The notes: generated by a model from the letters alone, not told the origin. DNA of 64,000 nucleotides from Prevotella bivia DSM 20514 (GCF_000262545.1 NZ_JH660660.1:1140975-1204974); one strand, 5' to 3'; counted from the first letter of the stretch, positions 6,792-15,952 are shown. Numbers and translations: made by a program.

Positions 6792-7562
6792 ATGAAGACT
6801 AAACATATTTATTTGTTAGGATTGTCGGTACTCTTTATGGGCACTGGTTGTATTAATACGCATTACGAATTGTCTACTATTACTAGAACAAGACTCGTTG
6901 TAGATCATCGATATGATGCAAGTCCTGATGTAGATGCTCAGTTGTTTATGGCAAATTATAAGCATCATGTGGATAGTGTTATGGGTCCCGTTGTGGGTGA
7001 GGTTGCGCATGATATGGCAGTACATCGTCCTGAAAGTGATCTGTCAAACTTGCTTGCCGATATTATGGTATGGGGAGCAAAGCGTTATGATGAGAAAGTA
7101 GATTTTGGTGTTTACAATATGGGCGGTATTCGTGCGGCACTTACACGTGGTAAGGTTACCTATGGCGATGTGCTTGATGTTGCTCCATTTGAAAACAAAA
7201 TTTGCTTTTTAACCTTGTCGGGTGAGAAGGTGCTACAATTATTTCATGAAATGGCACATACAGGTGGCGAGGGTGTTAGTCATGGTGTAGAGTTAGTCTT
7301 TACGGGAGACCATTCGCTAAAGAGTGCTATGCTGAATGGTAAGCAGATAAATCCTAAGGCATCTTATCGTATTGCTACGCTCGACTATCTTGCTCAAGGA
7401 AATGATAAGCTAGAAGCCTTTAAGGCAAAAACAAATGTGAATGCACCTACTGCTAGCAGTAACAATACTCGCTTTATCATTATGGACTACTTTAAGGAAC
7501 AGACTGCTCAGCATAAGGTGGTAGACGCTAAAGTAGAAGGGAGAATTCGCATAGATAAATAA
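6792..7562 (+). CDS. 5'-nucleotidase C-terminal domain protein, exported
   Basis: 256 residues forming only the substrate-binding (5_nucleotid_C) half of a 5'-nucleotidase/UshA-type enzyme. Family motifs are ESDLSNLLADIMVWGA, YNMGGIRAALTRGKVTYGDVLDVAPFENK, and the aromatic stacking region near FKEQT. The N-terminal YLLGLSVLFMGTGC looks like a signal peptide ending in a lipidated Cys, though the lipobox is weak. The matching metallophosphatase half is the next gene. Together they would dephosphorylate nucleotides in the periplasm or at the outer membrane to supply nucleosides and phosphate. The 105-base gap between the genes has no clear terminator, so they are probably cotranscribed. Confidence 0.85.
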   Translation: MKTKHIYLLGLSVLFMGTGCINTHYELSTITRTRLVVDHRYDASPDVDAQLFMANYKHHVDSVMGPVVGEVAHDMAVHRPESDLSNLLADIMVWGAKRYDEKVDFGVYNMGGIRAALTRGKVTYGDVLDVAPFENKICFLTLSGEKVLQLFHEMAHTGGEGVSHGVELVFTGDHSLKSAMLNGKQINPKASYRIATLDYLAQGNDKLEAFKAKTNVNAPTASSNNTRFIIMDYFKEQTAQHKVVDAKVEGRIRIDK

Positions 7563-7667
7563 TGTAGAAATTTTAGTTATAACTATATAGGGCTTAATAT
7601 TATTGAGCCTAAGAAATAGTATTTAGATGAATTTGCCACCTCGTAAGTGGCTCAATTATAATTCAGT

Positions 7668-8504
7668 ATGAAAAAAAGTATTTTACTGTTTAGCTCGCTT
7701 TTAATAGCGATGATAGCTTTCGGACAAAACAAGAAGTTGATAATCTTACATACTAATGATACGCATAGTCAGATTTATGAATTAAATCCTAATATGGCAG
7801 ATACAATACGTGCTGGTCGTGGAGGCTTTCTTCGTCGTATTAACTTGTTAAAGGAAGAGCGCGCTAAAAATCCAGATTTATTATTGTTTGATAGTGGCGA
7901 TTTTTCACAAGGTTCACCTTATTATACTATGTTCAAAGGGGATGTGGAAATAGGATTGATGAACAGAATGCACTATGATGCCGTAACGATTGGTAATCAT
8001 GAGTTTGACTTTGGATTGGACAATATGACACGTTTGTTTAAAATGGCAAACTTCCCTGTCGTTTGTGCTAATTACGACTTTACTGGCACTGAATTGGCAA
8101 AAATAGTGAAACCTTACATTATTATAAAGCGCAATGGTGTGAAGATAGGTGTCTTTGGATTAAGTCCGAAGCTTGAAGGGCTTGTAGCAAAAGAAAACTA
8201 TGGAAGTTTGAAGTACTTAGATCCAGTGCAGACTGCTCAACAAATGGTATATGCTTTAAAGGCAAAAAAATGTGATTTAATCATTTGTTTGTCCCATCTC
8301 GGTTGGAATATTGAGGGTGATGATGACCAAAAAGTTATGCGTGGAACAAAGGGCTTAGACCTTGTGCTTGGCGGACATTCACATTCTTTTTTCACACAAA
8401 TAGAATATGTGAAGGATCTCAGTGGGCGACTTATTGGTAACGATCAAAACGGAAAATCGGGTATTTATCTAGGTAAACTAGAAGTAAATTTGAAGAAAAA
8501 ATAA
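7668..8504 (+). CDS. 5'-nucleotidase metallophosphatase-domain protein, exported
   Basis: 278 residues, only the calcineurin-like metallophosphoesterase half of a 5'-nucleotidase. A signal peptide (first 19 residues, ending IAFGQ) is followed by the metal ligands in order: HTNDTHSQI, FDSGDFSQG, TIGNHEFDFG, CLSHLGW and GGHSHSF. The fold would hold two divalent metals and attack phosphate esters. The partner C-terminal domain is encoded just upstream, so the domain order is reversed relative to fused UshA-type enzymes. It ends at a terminator hairpin. Confidence 0.9.
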   Translation: MKKSILLFSSLLIAMIAFGQNKKLIILHTNDTHSQIYELNPNMADTIRAGRGGFLRRINLLKEERAKNPDLLLFDSGDFSQGSPYYTMFKGDVEIGLMNRMHYDAVTIGNHEFDFGLDNMTRLFKMANFPVVCANYDFTGTELAKIVKPYIIIKRNGVKIGVFGLSPKLEGLVAKENYGSLKYLDPVQTAQQMVYALKAKKCDLIICLSHLGWNIEGDDDQKVMRGTKGLDLVLGGHSHSFFTQIEYVKDLSGRLIGNDQNGKSGIYLGKLEVNLKKK

Positions 8505-8527
8505 TTTTTCTATCATTAAGAGAACAC

Positions 8528-8562
8528 CAGCCGTAAGTAGAAATACTTGCGGCTGTTTGTTA
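8528..8562 (+). terminator. Terminator after the split nucleotidase
   Basis: CAGCCGTAAGTA (8528-8539), loop GAAA, TACTTGCGGCTG (8544-8555), then a T-rich stretch. Confidence 0.65.
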
Positions 8563-8711
8563 TTATTGTTGTTTGTAATGGGATATACAAATGCGCAATA
8601 TACTCTTGTGTAAACAAGATATATCTAATACTTTAAGTTTGGAATTATTTTTATTAAGTCTAAATTTTACCATTTATACTCATCAAATTTAGGTATTACA
8701 CTTTTTATTTA

Positions 8712-8719
8712 TATCTTTG
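8712..8719 (+). promoter_or_regulatory. -7 promoter box for ferredoxin gene
   Basis: TATCTTTG lies 68 bases before the ferredoxin ATG. Confidence 0.6.
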
Positions 8720-8787
8720 CATCATCAAAAATAGGTATTAAATATCTATTGAGATAGGAAATAAAACAACTTTAAAATAAAATTATT

Positions 8788-8955
8788 ATGGCTTACGTTA
8801 TTGGTAACGATTGTATCGCTTGTGGTACATGTATTGATGAGTGTCCAGTAGAGGCTATCTCTGAGGGCGATATCTATTCAATTGACGCTGATGCTTGCAC
8901 AGAGTGCGGTACATGCGCTAGTGTTTGTCCTAATGAAGCAATCAGCCTTCCATAA
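8788..8955 (+). CDS. Two-cluster 4Fe-4S ferredoxin
   Basis: 55 residues, starting MAYVIGNDCIACGTCIDECP and stopping TAA at 8953-8955. Two full C-x2-C-x2-C-x3-CP motifs (CIACGTCIDECP and CTECGTCASVCP) each provide four ligands for a [4Fe-4S] cluster, the classic clostridial-type ferredoxin. It is a small cytoplasmic electron carrier for partners such as pyruvate:ferredoxin oxidoreductase in anaerobes. It is monocistronic, with its own promoter box and a strong terminator. An ATG preceded by an AT-rich leader fits Bacteroidota translation starts. Confidence 0.95.
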   Translation: MAYVIGNDCIACGTCIDECPVEAISEGDIYSIDADACTECGTCASVCPNEAISLP

Positions 8956-8986
8956 GGTACACACTGTTACTGTTTAAAATTCATTT

Positions 8987-9018
8987 AGAGCGAGTTCGAA
9001 AGAACTTGCTCTTTTTTT
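8987..9018 (+). terminator. Terminator after ferredoxin
   Basis: AGAGCGAGTTC (8987-8997), loop GAAA, GAACTTGCTCT (9002-9012), then seven T. Confidence 0.85.
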
Positions 9019-9112
9019 ATGTGGTTTTGCCCAAAATAACACCTTTCTATTCATAATTCTTTCTAAAATAGATGATCTAAATACTTCATATAGCAAAGGT
9101 TAATAGTAGAAT

Positions 9113-9143
9113 TTTGCCTTTTCACTCTTTTGCGCTATCTTTG
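9113..9143 (+). promoter_or_regulatory. Promoter of the beta-galactosidase gene
   Basis: TTTG at 9113-9116 and TATCTTTG at 9136-9143 are separated by 19 bases, a full match to the Bacteroidota -33/-7 promoter; the ATG follows 21 bases later. Confidence 0.75.
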
Positions 9144-9163
9144 TAGAAAAGAAAATACAAATC

Positions 9164-12100
9164 ATGAATAATCTCCTATTGAAAGGCAATTTTCGCCAAA
9201 TCTTGTTGCTGATAGTTAGTTTCATAGCTTTGGGACTAGCAGCTCAGCCTACATTTAGGCGTGGCAGTCTCTATATGGTTTCGCCACAGGGACAGCCCAC
9301 TAAGAATATTACTCTTGCTCCTAAAGCATGGAGTATTAGTTTACAACCGAATTTCTCAGACGACTCTAATCTATGGACGATAACGAGTTTGTCGGGCAGT
9401 TTTCGTATTATAAATCCTTTTACTAACCGTGCCTTGAACGCTACCAGTGATAATCAGATAGCTTCGGCAGAAAATAACGGTAGCGACGAGTCGCAACTGT
9501 GGAAGATCGAACCTAATGGTAAGTCTTTCTTATTTATTCCTAGTAATCGTCCAGAACTAGTGGCTGTCTGTCAAAGCGATGGGTCTATTGTGTTGAAAGA
9601 TAAAAAAACATGGAGCCATAAGCTAGAAGCCCAATTTGCTATTAAAGAAAGCGAAGTGAAAGGATTTGACGAGAATATTACTTACCAAATTGTAACGGCA
9701 GGTAAGCAGAAAGGTCTTGTATTAGGTAGTGGAAACAATGCAGGAAACAATGCGGTCATTGTGCCAGAGAAAGCTGACAAGGAAAACTTGGGGCAATATT
9801 GGAATATCAAGATGATCGATGTAAACCAGCGTGCTGTAATAGGAGCTTTCAATTCACTAAACTTTTACGATGGTGGAAATAATAAGTCGATTAACTATCT
9901 TGTCCAGTGGGCAGCACAGCCTGGTAAGTGGGATAACACTCGCTTTGTTTTTAAACCCGTCAAAGGTAAAAAAGGTATTTTCCAGATAGCTTCAGCATCG
10001 CCCACTAAGCATAATCAGGTGTATGCCCTTGTGAATGGGAAGCTTGAACGTGTTTCTCTGTCTAAGGCAGGAGACAACTCATGGTTTACTTTCCGTGAAG
10101 TGATGAAGCCTAAGGTTTCGTCTAACTATTGGGAAGATGAAAGTCGTTTTGCTGAAAATAAGGAAAAAGCGATAGCCACTTATCAGCCTTACCGCACAGA
10201 AGCAGAAATGTTGGCAGATACGGCATACTATCGTCAGCCTTGGAAGGTAACTAAGAGTACAGTCTTTATGACCTTGAATGGTGATTGGAACTTCAATCTT
10301 GTAAGCCAACCTTCAGAACGCCCACTCAATTTTTATAAAGACGATTTTGATTACTCCTCATGGAATACCATTCCTGTACCGTCTAATTGGGAAATGCAGG
10401 GGTATGATCACCCTATCTATGCAAATGTTGAGTTTCCGCATGCAGATATGCCACCGTTTATCCGTGCGCGTGCAGGTTTTAATGATGGTGGAAAGAATTA
10501 TGGTATTAACCCTGTAGGATCGTATATTCGTACATTCTCTCTTCCAAACAACTGGCACACTGGAAGAACAATACTCCATTTCGGAGGTATCTACAGTGCT
10601 GCTTTCGTATATTTGAACGGTAAGTATGTGGGTTATACCCAAGGTGCTAATAATGTTTCAGAGTTTGATATTACTCCTTACTTAAATACTTCTGGCAAGA
10701 ACCGTATAGCTGTGCAGGTGTTCCGCTGGAGCGATGGAAGCTATTTGGAATGCCAAGATATGTTCCGTATGAGCGGTATCTTCCGCGATGTTACCTTATA
10801 TAATATACCACGCATTGCTATTCGCGACCATTATATCACTTCAACGCTTGATCCTGCTTCTAACTATCGTAATGGTAAAATGAATGTACAGCTCGAGATT
10901 GATAATCGTGATCAACTTTCTGCTACTAAGGCTTATAAAGTTGATTTGCGCACTATTGAAGGTAGAATATTAGGTAGAGCCGAGCAAACTGTGGTTATTA
11001 ATCCAACTGATACGTTGGTAACACTTAATTTTGCAATTGATGTAAATGATATAAATCTATGGACAGCAGAAACTCCAAATCTTTATAAAGTGCATATTGT
11101 TCAGCGTGATGTAACTGCAGGGGAGGATATGGCTTTCAGCACCTATTATGGTTTCCGCGATTTGCAAATCCGTGGTAACATGATGTACATAAATGGTAAG
11201 CGTCTTTTCTTAAAAGGTACTAACCGCCATGATACAAATCCACTCCGTGGCCGTGCCGTAACAACGGAAGATATGTTGAGAGATGTATTGTTGATGAAGC
11301 AGAATAATATTAACAATATTAGAACTTCACATTATCCTAATGCTGCACGTATGTATGCTATGTTCGACTATTATGGCTTATATACCGTTGATGAAGCCGA
11401 TCTTGAAGATCATGCTAATCAAAGCATCAGTGATATGGAGTCATGGATACCTGCTTTTGTGGATCGTGTAGATCGTTTGGTAAAGCGCGATCGTAACCAC
11501 CCTTCTGTTGTTATTTGGAGTCTTGGCAATGAGTCGGGTAATGGTAAAAATTTTGCCTTTTGTTATGATCATGTAAATGCTATAGATAGTCGTCCTATCC
11601 ACTATGAAGGAACACGTGGAGGGAAAGATTATGGAGGAGGCGCTTCTAGCGATTTCTATTCAAAGATGTATCCGGGTATGTCTTGGATGTATGAATATGC
11701 TGCTGGTTTTGACAAACCGCTCTATGTTTGTGAATTTGCCCATGCTATGGGTAATGCTATAGGAAACTTACCCGAGTATATGGAAGCTATGGAGAAGAAC
11801 CCCTCTTGCATAGGTGGAGCTATTTGGGACTGGGTGGATCAAGCCATTTATGACCCAAAAGAAATTATGAATGGAACATGGCAAGGACGCATTCGCACAG
11901 GATACGATTTTCCCGGACCTCATCAGGGCAACTTCTGTAGTAACGGTATTCTTCCTCCTTCACGTAATGAATCTTCTAAATTGGCAGAAGTAAAAGGGGC
12001 TTACCGTTACATCAAGGCTAAATTGTTGAATGTTGATACAAAGAAGAATGCTATCACCGTGCGTATCCGTAATGGATATACTTTCCTTCCGCTCAACAAG

Positions 12101-13204
12101 TTCAATCTCTCTGTAGAGACTTTAGAGGCTGGCAACGTAGTTGGTACGGCGAAGCAGTTATTACCTAATGTGATGAGTGGGGATAGTATAGATATTACCA
12201 TAGCTTTGCCAAAGATAAAGCTGCTGAAGGATATAAAAAAGAATATAGAAGCTATAGTCAATTTGAAGTTTACTTTGGCGGACAATACAACTTGGGCAAA
12301 GGCTGGGCACCTTGTTTCTCAAGCGCAATTTGTTTTAACCAACCGCACTTCTTTGCCCACTCTAGCAGCACCTAAGACAGCTTTTGAGAGCGTGGAGGAT
12401 GAGGCTCGATTACATATCTCGGGCAATGGAGTTGAAGCAAAATTTGATAAGACGAATGGGGCTTTGGTGATGTTATCACTCAGCGGCGTAGAAGTGATCA
12501 AGGGTGATAGTGCAGGTTTCGTATTCGATAATCATCGATGGATAGAGAACGATCGTTTTGAAAATACTAGCAACGGTCTTAATGACGAGGCTTCTGTCGT
12601 TACATGGAATGTTGATAGTAAGGGATTATTAACGGTAACCACTAGTCGTGAGGGTTCGCTTGCCGATCAGACCATCGTTTATACCTTTGGTAAGGAAGGG
12701 ACTATGGATGTTCAAGTGAAGCTCACACCACACACTGCCGATTTGCGCCGAGCAGGGGTGTCGGCACGACTTTCTAACGACTTTGTTACGGCAGAATACT
12801 ATGGCTTAGGTCCTTGGGAAAATCATAATGATCGTAAAGCTGGAGTTTATCTCGGTCGCTATACAACGACAATTGATGGCTTCAATGAAGAGTATGTGAA
12901 GCCACAGAGTATGGGGCGTCGTGGAGGTATGCGAGAAGTTGTGTTCAGGCGTGCCGATGGTCGTATGTTGAGCATTCAGACAAGCGATCCTATGGCGTTC
13001 TCGGCATTACATTATACGGATACCGACTTAATGAAAGCGGGGCATTTGTGGCAGATTGAGCCACGTCCATTTGTCTTTCTTCATCTTGATGCAGAGGATC
13101 GAGGTGTTGGTAATGGTAGTTGTGGCTATGATGTAGGTACGTTAAAGCAATATTGTATTCCAGAAAAACCTATCGTTTATACTTTCCGATTAGCAGCAGA
13201 GTAA
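9164..13204 (+). CDS. Secreted GH2 beta-galactosidase with N-terminal lectin-like region
   Basis: 1,346 residues, about 300 longer than E. coli LacZ. An N-terminal signal peptide ends near AAQP. Residues about 30-310 form an added region with repeated NLWTI/QLWKI/YWNIK motifs like ricin-type beta-trefoil lectins. GH2 domains follow: sugar-binding (LNGDWNFN, VPSNWEMQGYDHPIY), then the TIM barrel with the acid/base Glu in WSLGNESGNG (E790) and the nucleophile Glu in VCEFAHAMGNA (E857), and a C-terminal Bgal_small_N domain (about 1100-1345). It should cleave beta-galactosides from glycans in the periplasm or at the surface. It is transcribed alone; no SusCD pair or regulator is adjacent. Confidence 0.93.
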   Translation: MNNLLLKGNFRQILLLIVSFIALGLAAQPTFRRGSLYMVSPQGQPTKNITLAPKAWSISLQPNFSDDSNLWTITSLSGSFRIINPFTNRALNATSDNQIASAENNGSDESQLWKIEPNGKSFLFIPSNRPELVAVCQSDGSIVLKDKKTWSHKLEAQFAIKESEVKGFDENITYQIVTAGKQKGLVLGSGNNAGNNAVIVPEKADKENLGQYWNIKMIDVNQRAVIGAFNSLNFYDGGNNKSINYLVQWAAQPGKWDNTRFVFKPVKGKKGIFQIASASPTKHNQVYALVNGKLERVSLSKAGDNSWFTFREVMKPKVSSNYWEDESRFAENKEKAIATYQPYRTEAEMLADTAYYRQPWKVTKSTVFMTLNGDWNFNLVSQPSERPLNFYKDDFDYSSWNTIPVPSNWEMQGYDHPIYANVEFPHADMPPFIRARAGFNDGGKNYGINPVGSYIRTFSLPNNWHTGRTILHFGGIYSAAFVYLNGKYVGYTQGANNVSEFDITPYLNTSGKNRIAVQVFRWSDGSYLECQDMFRMSGIFRDVTLYNIPRIAIRDHYITSTLDPASNYRNGKMNVQLEIDNRDQLSATKAYKVDLRTIEGRILGRAEQTVVINPTDTLVTLNFAIDVNDINLWTAETPNLYKVHIVQRDVTAGEDMAFSTYYGFRDLQIRGNMMYINGKRLFLKGTNRHDTNPLRGRAVTTEDMLRDVLLMKQNNINNIRTSHYPNAARMYAMFDYYGLYTVDEADLEDHANQSISDMESWIPAFVDRVDRLVKRDRNHPSVVIWSLGNESGNGKNFAFCYDHVNAIDSRPIHYEGTRGGKDYGGGASSDFYSKMYPGMSWMYEYAAGFDKPLYVCEFAHAMGNAIGNLPEYMEAMEKNPSCIGGAIWDWVDQAIYDPKEIMNGTWQGRIRTGYDFPGPHQGNFCSNGILPPSRNESSKLAEVKGAYRYIKAKLLNVDTKKNAITVRIRNGYTFLPLNKFNLSVETLEAGNVVGTAKQLLPNVMSGDSIDITIALPKIKLLKDIKKNIEAIVNLKFTLADNTTWAKAGHLVSQAQFVLTNRTSLPTLAAPKTAFESVEDEARLHISGNGVEAKFDKTNGALVMLSLSGVEVIKGDSAGFVFDNHRWIENDRFENTSNGLNDEASVVTWNVDSKGLLTVTTSREGSLADQTIVYTFGKEGTMDVQVKLTPHTADLRRAGVSARLSNDFVTAEYYGLGPWENHNDRKAGVYLGRYTTTIDGFNEEYVKPQSMGRRGGMREVVFRRADGRMLSIQTSDPMAFSALHYTDTDLMKAGHLWQIEPRPFVFLHLDAEDRGVGNGSCGYDVGTLKQYCIPEKPIVYTFRLAAE

Positions 13205-13234
13205 AATAAATATAGACAGTCAGTTTTAACAATA

Positions 13235-13270
13235 AGGGGGTGTGTCAAAATAGGCACATCCTCTTTTTTT
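13235..13270 (+). terminator. Terminator after the beta-galactosidase gene
   Basis: AGGGGGTGTG (13235-13244) pairs with CACATCCTCT (13255-13264) with two G-U pairs, then a T-run. Stem and loop closely resemble the terminator at 20448-20488. Confidence 0.75.
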
Positions 13271-13300
13271 GCACAAAGCCCCCACTTTCTCAAACTAGGG

Positions 13301-13328
13301 AGTTGGGAGATGAGAAATGAGAGTTGAG
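13301..13328 (-). repeat. Heptamer repeat, CTCAAYT family
   Basis: Read on the minus strand, four consecutive heptamers: CTCAACT, CTCATTT, CTCATCT, CCCAACT. The same heptamer family occurs before lpxB and inside dnaG. Confidence 0.55.
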
Positions 13329-13337
13329 TATGCCCCG

Positions 13338-13369
13338 CCCCCTTGTTTTGCGATTGTGCAATCTTTGCA
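13338..13369 (-). repeat. Shared 20-base motif, copy 1
   Basis: The minus strand reads TGCAAAGATTGCACAATCGC and then an A-rich stretch and a G-run. The 20 bases match 20626-20645 exactly, in the opposite orientation. Confidence 0.7.
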
Positions 13370-13679
13370 CATTCCACCTTTTCCCCTTTCAACAATTCCT
13401 CTATTATTTTCATATTTCCATTCCCGCTTTAGTTATTTTTTTTTATTCCAGCATATTTGCTTGCCATATTATTATGTATGCTGATAGTAGCTGCAAATTT
13501 ACATAAAAGCTGCCACATTTACACCTATAGCTAAAAAAAAAGCAAGTATGGTTATAAGAAGCAAAGGGTTAATGGGAAAGAGTAAGCCGTAAACTATTTT
13601 TACTTACACCAATAGAGCGAAACCATAATAAGCAGGCAGCGTATGCTATTGATTAACAGTTACTTAAAAGTGCGAAATA

Positions 13680-13782
13680 AAAAGGTGATCTTTTAACACG
13701 CAAAACATCACCTTTTACCGAGTAAAAGATCACCTTTTACACGGCAAAACATCACCTTTTGAGGTGGAAAAGATGATGTATT
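13680..13782. repeat. 22-bp-period palindrome array A (five units)
   Basis: Five 15-base units start at 13680, 13702, 13724, 13746 and 13768, separated by 7-base spacers of different sequence. Units 1-4 have the form AAAA-n7-TTTT; unit 5 ends TATT. Unit 1 (AAAAGGTGATCTTTT) is the exact reverse complement of unit 3, and units 2 and 4 are identical. Neighbours 1-2 can pair at 14 of 15 positions and 4-5 at 13. Two related arrays occur at 36436 and 51840. Confidence 0.85.
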
Positions 13783-14297
13783 GGTAGGGTGTTAAATATT
13801 TTCCAAAAGTATTTGCCCCAATCACCATTCCCAAAGAAAGCTATCCTAGCGGCAGATTGCCAGCATCAAACATACATAAACAATAAAGCTACAGAGAAAA
13901 CAACTATAAAACTTGCACCTTTTATACAAAAAAAAAGATAATAGAAAGTTTCTATATCTAAGCAATATTCTTTATTTTTGCAATAGCTATTATTTTAAAT
14001 GTAGAATATATGATATGACACAATAATCGGAACGCTTAAATCGCTAGCCCCATCTGCAACATTGGTAATATCGCAAAGAAAGTAGTGAAATAAAAGCTGC
14101 TGCCATTGATGTTATTAGTATACTAAATGTAGGTGCGCCCTGCTTCATATTGCCAAAGCATATCAAGAAAGCAGGCAAAGGAGCTATTTCAAAATTAAAA
14201 TAAAAAATATCACAAAATGGCATAAAGCGGCTCGAAACATTAACAAAATATCATTGTTAAAAGTTACTAATTGCCGCCGTAGTTTAGTATTAATTGT

Positions 14298-14305
14298 TAT
14301 CTTTG
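14298..14305 (+). promoter_or_regulatory. -7 promoter box for the exbB operon
   Basis: TATCTTTG lies 122 bases before the exbB ATG. No good TTTG is seen at -33. The leader would be about 115 bases. Confidence 0.55.
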
Positions 14306-14427
14306 CGCTGTTAAACATCACAAAAGTGTCAATAAAAGCCATGATGCGATAATAACACATCTAATAATCAAATAGATAATAACAAATAAATTCATTAATA
14401 ACTAAAGATTAAAAAGTTCATTTAATT

Positions 14428-15267
14428 ATGGCAACTACACAACAAAAATCAGCCCCAGCTAAGAAGTCTGAGGGCTTCACAGGAGTTAGAGGTGCATTCT
14501 GGATCATCGTCGTTTGCGCTATCGTAGCATTTGCATTGTTCTTCACATGGTTCGCTAACCCTATGCACTTCCAAGATGGTGTAACTAGAGAAACTCCTGC
14601 TGACGTTTGGGGTACTATCTACAAGGGTGGTGTTGTGGTACCAGTGATCCACACATTGTTGCTTACCGTACTTGCAATGTCTATTGAGCGTTGGTTAGCG
14701 CTAAAGACCGCTTTCGGTAAGGGTGCGCTTCCAAAGTTTGTTGAAAACATCAAGGCTGCACTTAACAAGAACGATCTTGCAAAGGCTACACAGCTTTGCG
14801 ATCAGCAGAAGGGCTCTGTTGCTAACGTTGTAAAGGCATCTTTGAATGCTTACAAGGATATGGAAACAGGTGCTAATGCTAACCTAAAGAAATCTGTAAA
14901 GGTGGCTAAGATCCAGCAGGCTCACGAAGAGGCAACACAGCTTGAAATGCCTACTTTGACAATGAACCTACCTATCATTGCAACACTTGTAACGCTTGGT
15001 ACTCTTACCGGTCTTCTTGGTACAGTAACAGGTATGATCAAGTCGTTCTCTGCTTTGGCTTCAGGTGGTGGTGCTGACTCTGCTGCGCTTTCTGCTGGTA
15101 TTTCTGAGGCTTTGATCAACACCGCATTCGGTATTGCTACATCTTGGTGCGCTGTAGTTTCTTACAACTACTTCTCAAACAAGGTAGACAAGTTGACATA
15201 CGCTCTTGACGAGGTTGGTTACTCTATTGCTCAGACATACGAAGTAAACCACACAGAAGAGGCTTAA
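14428..15267 (+). CDS. exbB: ExbB-type MotA/TolQ/ExbB proton channel protein
   Basis: 279 residues with three main membrane segments: one near residues 25-45, one near 68-90, and the conserved pair region LPIIATLVTLGTLTGLLGTVTGMIKSF (about 178-205) followed by SAGISEALINTAFGIATSW. These last motifs are diagnostic of MotA_ExbB proteins. With ExbD it forms the inner-membrane proton channel that energises TonB for outer-membrane transport. It is the first gene of exbB-exbD-exbD-tonB. The extra N-terminal helix is common in Bacteroidota ExbB. Confidence 0.93.
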   Translation: MATTQQKSAPAKKSEGFTGVRGAFWIIVVCAIVAFALFFTWFANPMHFQDGVTRETPADVWGTIYKGGVVVPVIHTLLLTVLAMSIERWLALKTAFGKGALPKFVENIKAALNKNDLAKATQLCDQQKGSVANVVKASLNAYKDMETGANANLKKSVKVAKIQQAHEEATQLEMPTLTMNLPIIATLVTLGTLTGLLGTVTGMIKSFSALASGGGADSAALSAGISEALINTAFGIATSWCAVVSYNYFSNKVDKLTYALDEVGYSIAQTYEVNHTEEA

Positions 15268-15297
15268 TTTTTGCTAACCCTTTAAATATTTATCGCT

Positions 15298-15951
15298 ATG
15301 GGTAAAGTAAAAATTAAGAAGTCAGACACGTTTATAGACATGACCCCTATGTCTGACGTTATGACCCTTCTACTTACCTTCTTCATGCTTACCTCTACAT
15401 TCGTAAAGAGTGAGCCTGTTAAGGTAAACACGCCAGGGTCTGTGTCAGAAACAAAGGTGCCAGAAAACGGTGTCTTAACAATTATCGTTAGTCCTGAAAA
15501 GACAGCTAACGGCACACCTACAGGAAATGGTCAGGTGTTCATGAGCTATGACAACTCAAACGAATTGGGTCAGATCGTAGATAACATGTTAACATTGACA
15601 CCTGCACAGAAGAAAACATTTGTTGCAGAGTCTACATTCGGTACTCCTTTAGATAAGCTACCAGAATATTTGACATTGCCTGCAGCAAAACGTACTACAG
15701 AACTTCCAAAGATGGGTATTCCTCTTGACAGTATCAAAGGACAAGACTTTACAGAGTTCCAGCAATGGGTAAACGCTGCACGTCAGGTTAATCCTAAGGT
15801 AAGATTGGCTATCAAGTCTGATGCCGATTCTCCTTATAGCACTGTTAAGAAAGTAATGAACGAGCTCCAAGATATGGACGAAAGCCACTACTATATGATC
15901 ACTCAGTTGGATGCTAAGAAAGCCGTACAGGCTAGAGAGGAGGTAAAGTAA
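15298..15951 (+). CDS. exbD: ExbD-type biopolymer transport protein (first)
   Basis: 217 residues with a single N-terminal membrane helix. The motif FIDMTPMSDVMTLLLTFFMLTSTF carries the conserved membrane Asp (D20), the proton-carrying residue of ExbD/TolR. The rest is a periplasmic domain of about 170 residues, longer than E. coli ExbD (141 residues). It lies 30 bases after exbB and 1 base before the second exbD. Confidence 0.92.
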   Translation: MGKVKIKKSDTFIDMTPMSDVMTLLLTFFMLTSTFVKSEPVKVNTPGSVSETKVPENGVLTIIVSPEKTANGTPTGNGQVFMSYDNSNELGQIVDNMLTLTPAQKKTFVAESTFGTPLDKLPEYLTLPAAKRTTELPKMGIPLDSIKGQDFTEFQQWVNAARQVNPKVRLAIKSDADSPYSTVKKVMNELQDMDESHYYMITQLDAKKAVQAREEVK

Positions 15952-15952
15952 C

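Larger units (their letters stand above)
13205..14427. other. 1.2-kb intergenic region with several repeats
   Basis: No convincing gene. In order it holds the terminator at 13235, four CTCAAYT-type heptamers on the minus strand (13301-13328), the shared 20-base motif within 13338-13369, the 22-bp-period array (13680-13782), a short open frame without a start (14069-14203), and the exbB promoter box (14298). Confidence 0.7.

Noticed and set aside
13680..13782. CRISPR array
   Set aside because: The regular units are only 15 bases with 7-base spacers, units vary and are palindromic, and no cas gene is in the window.
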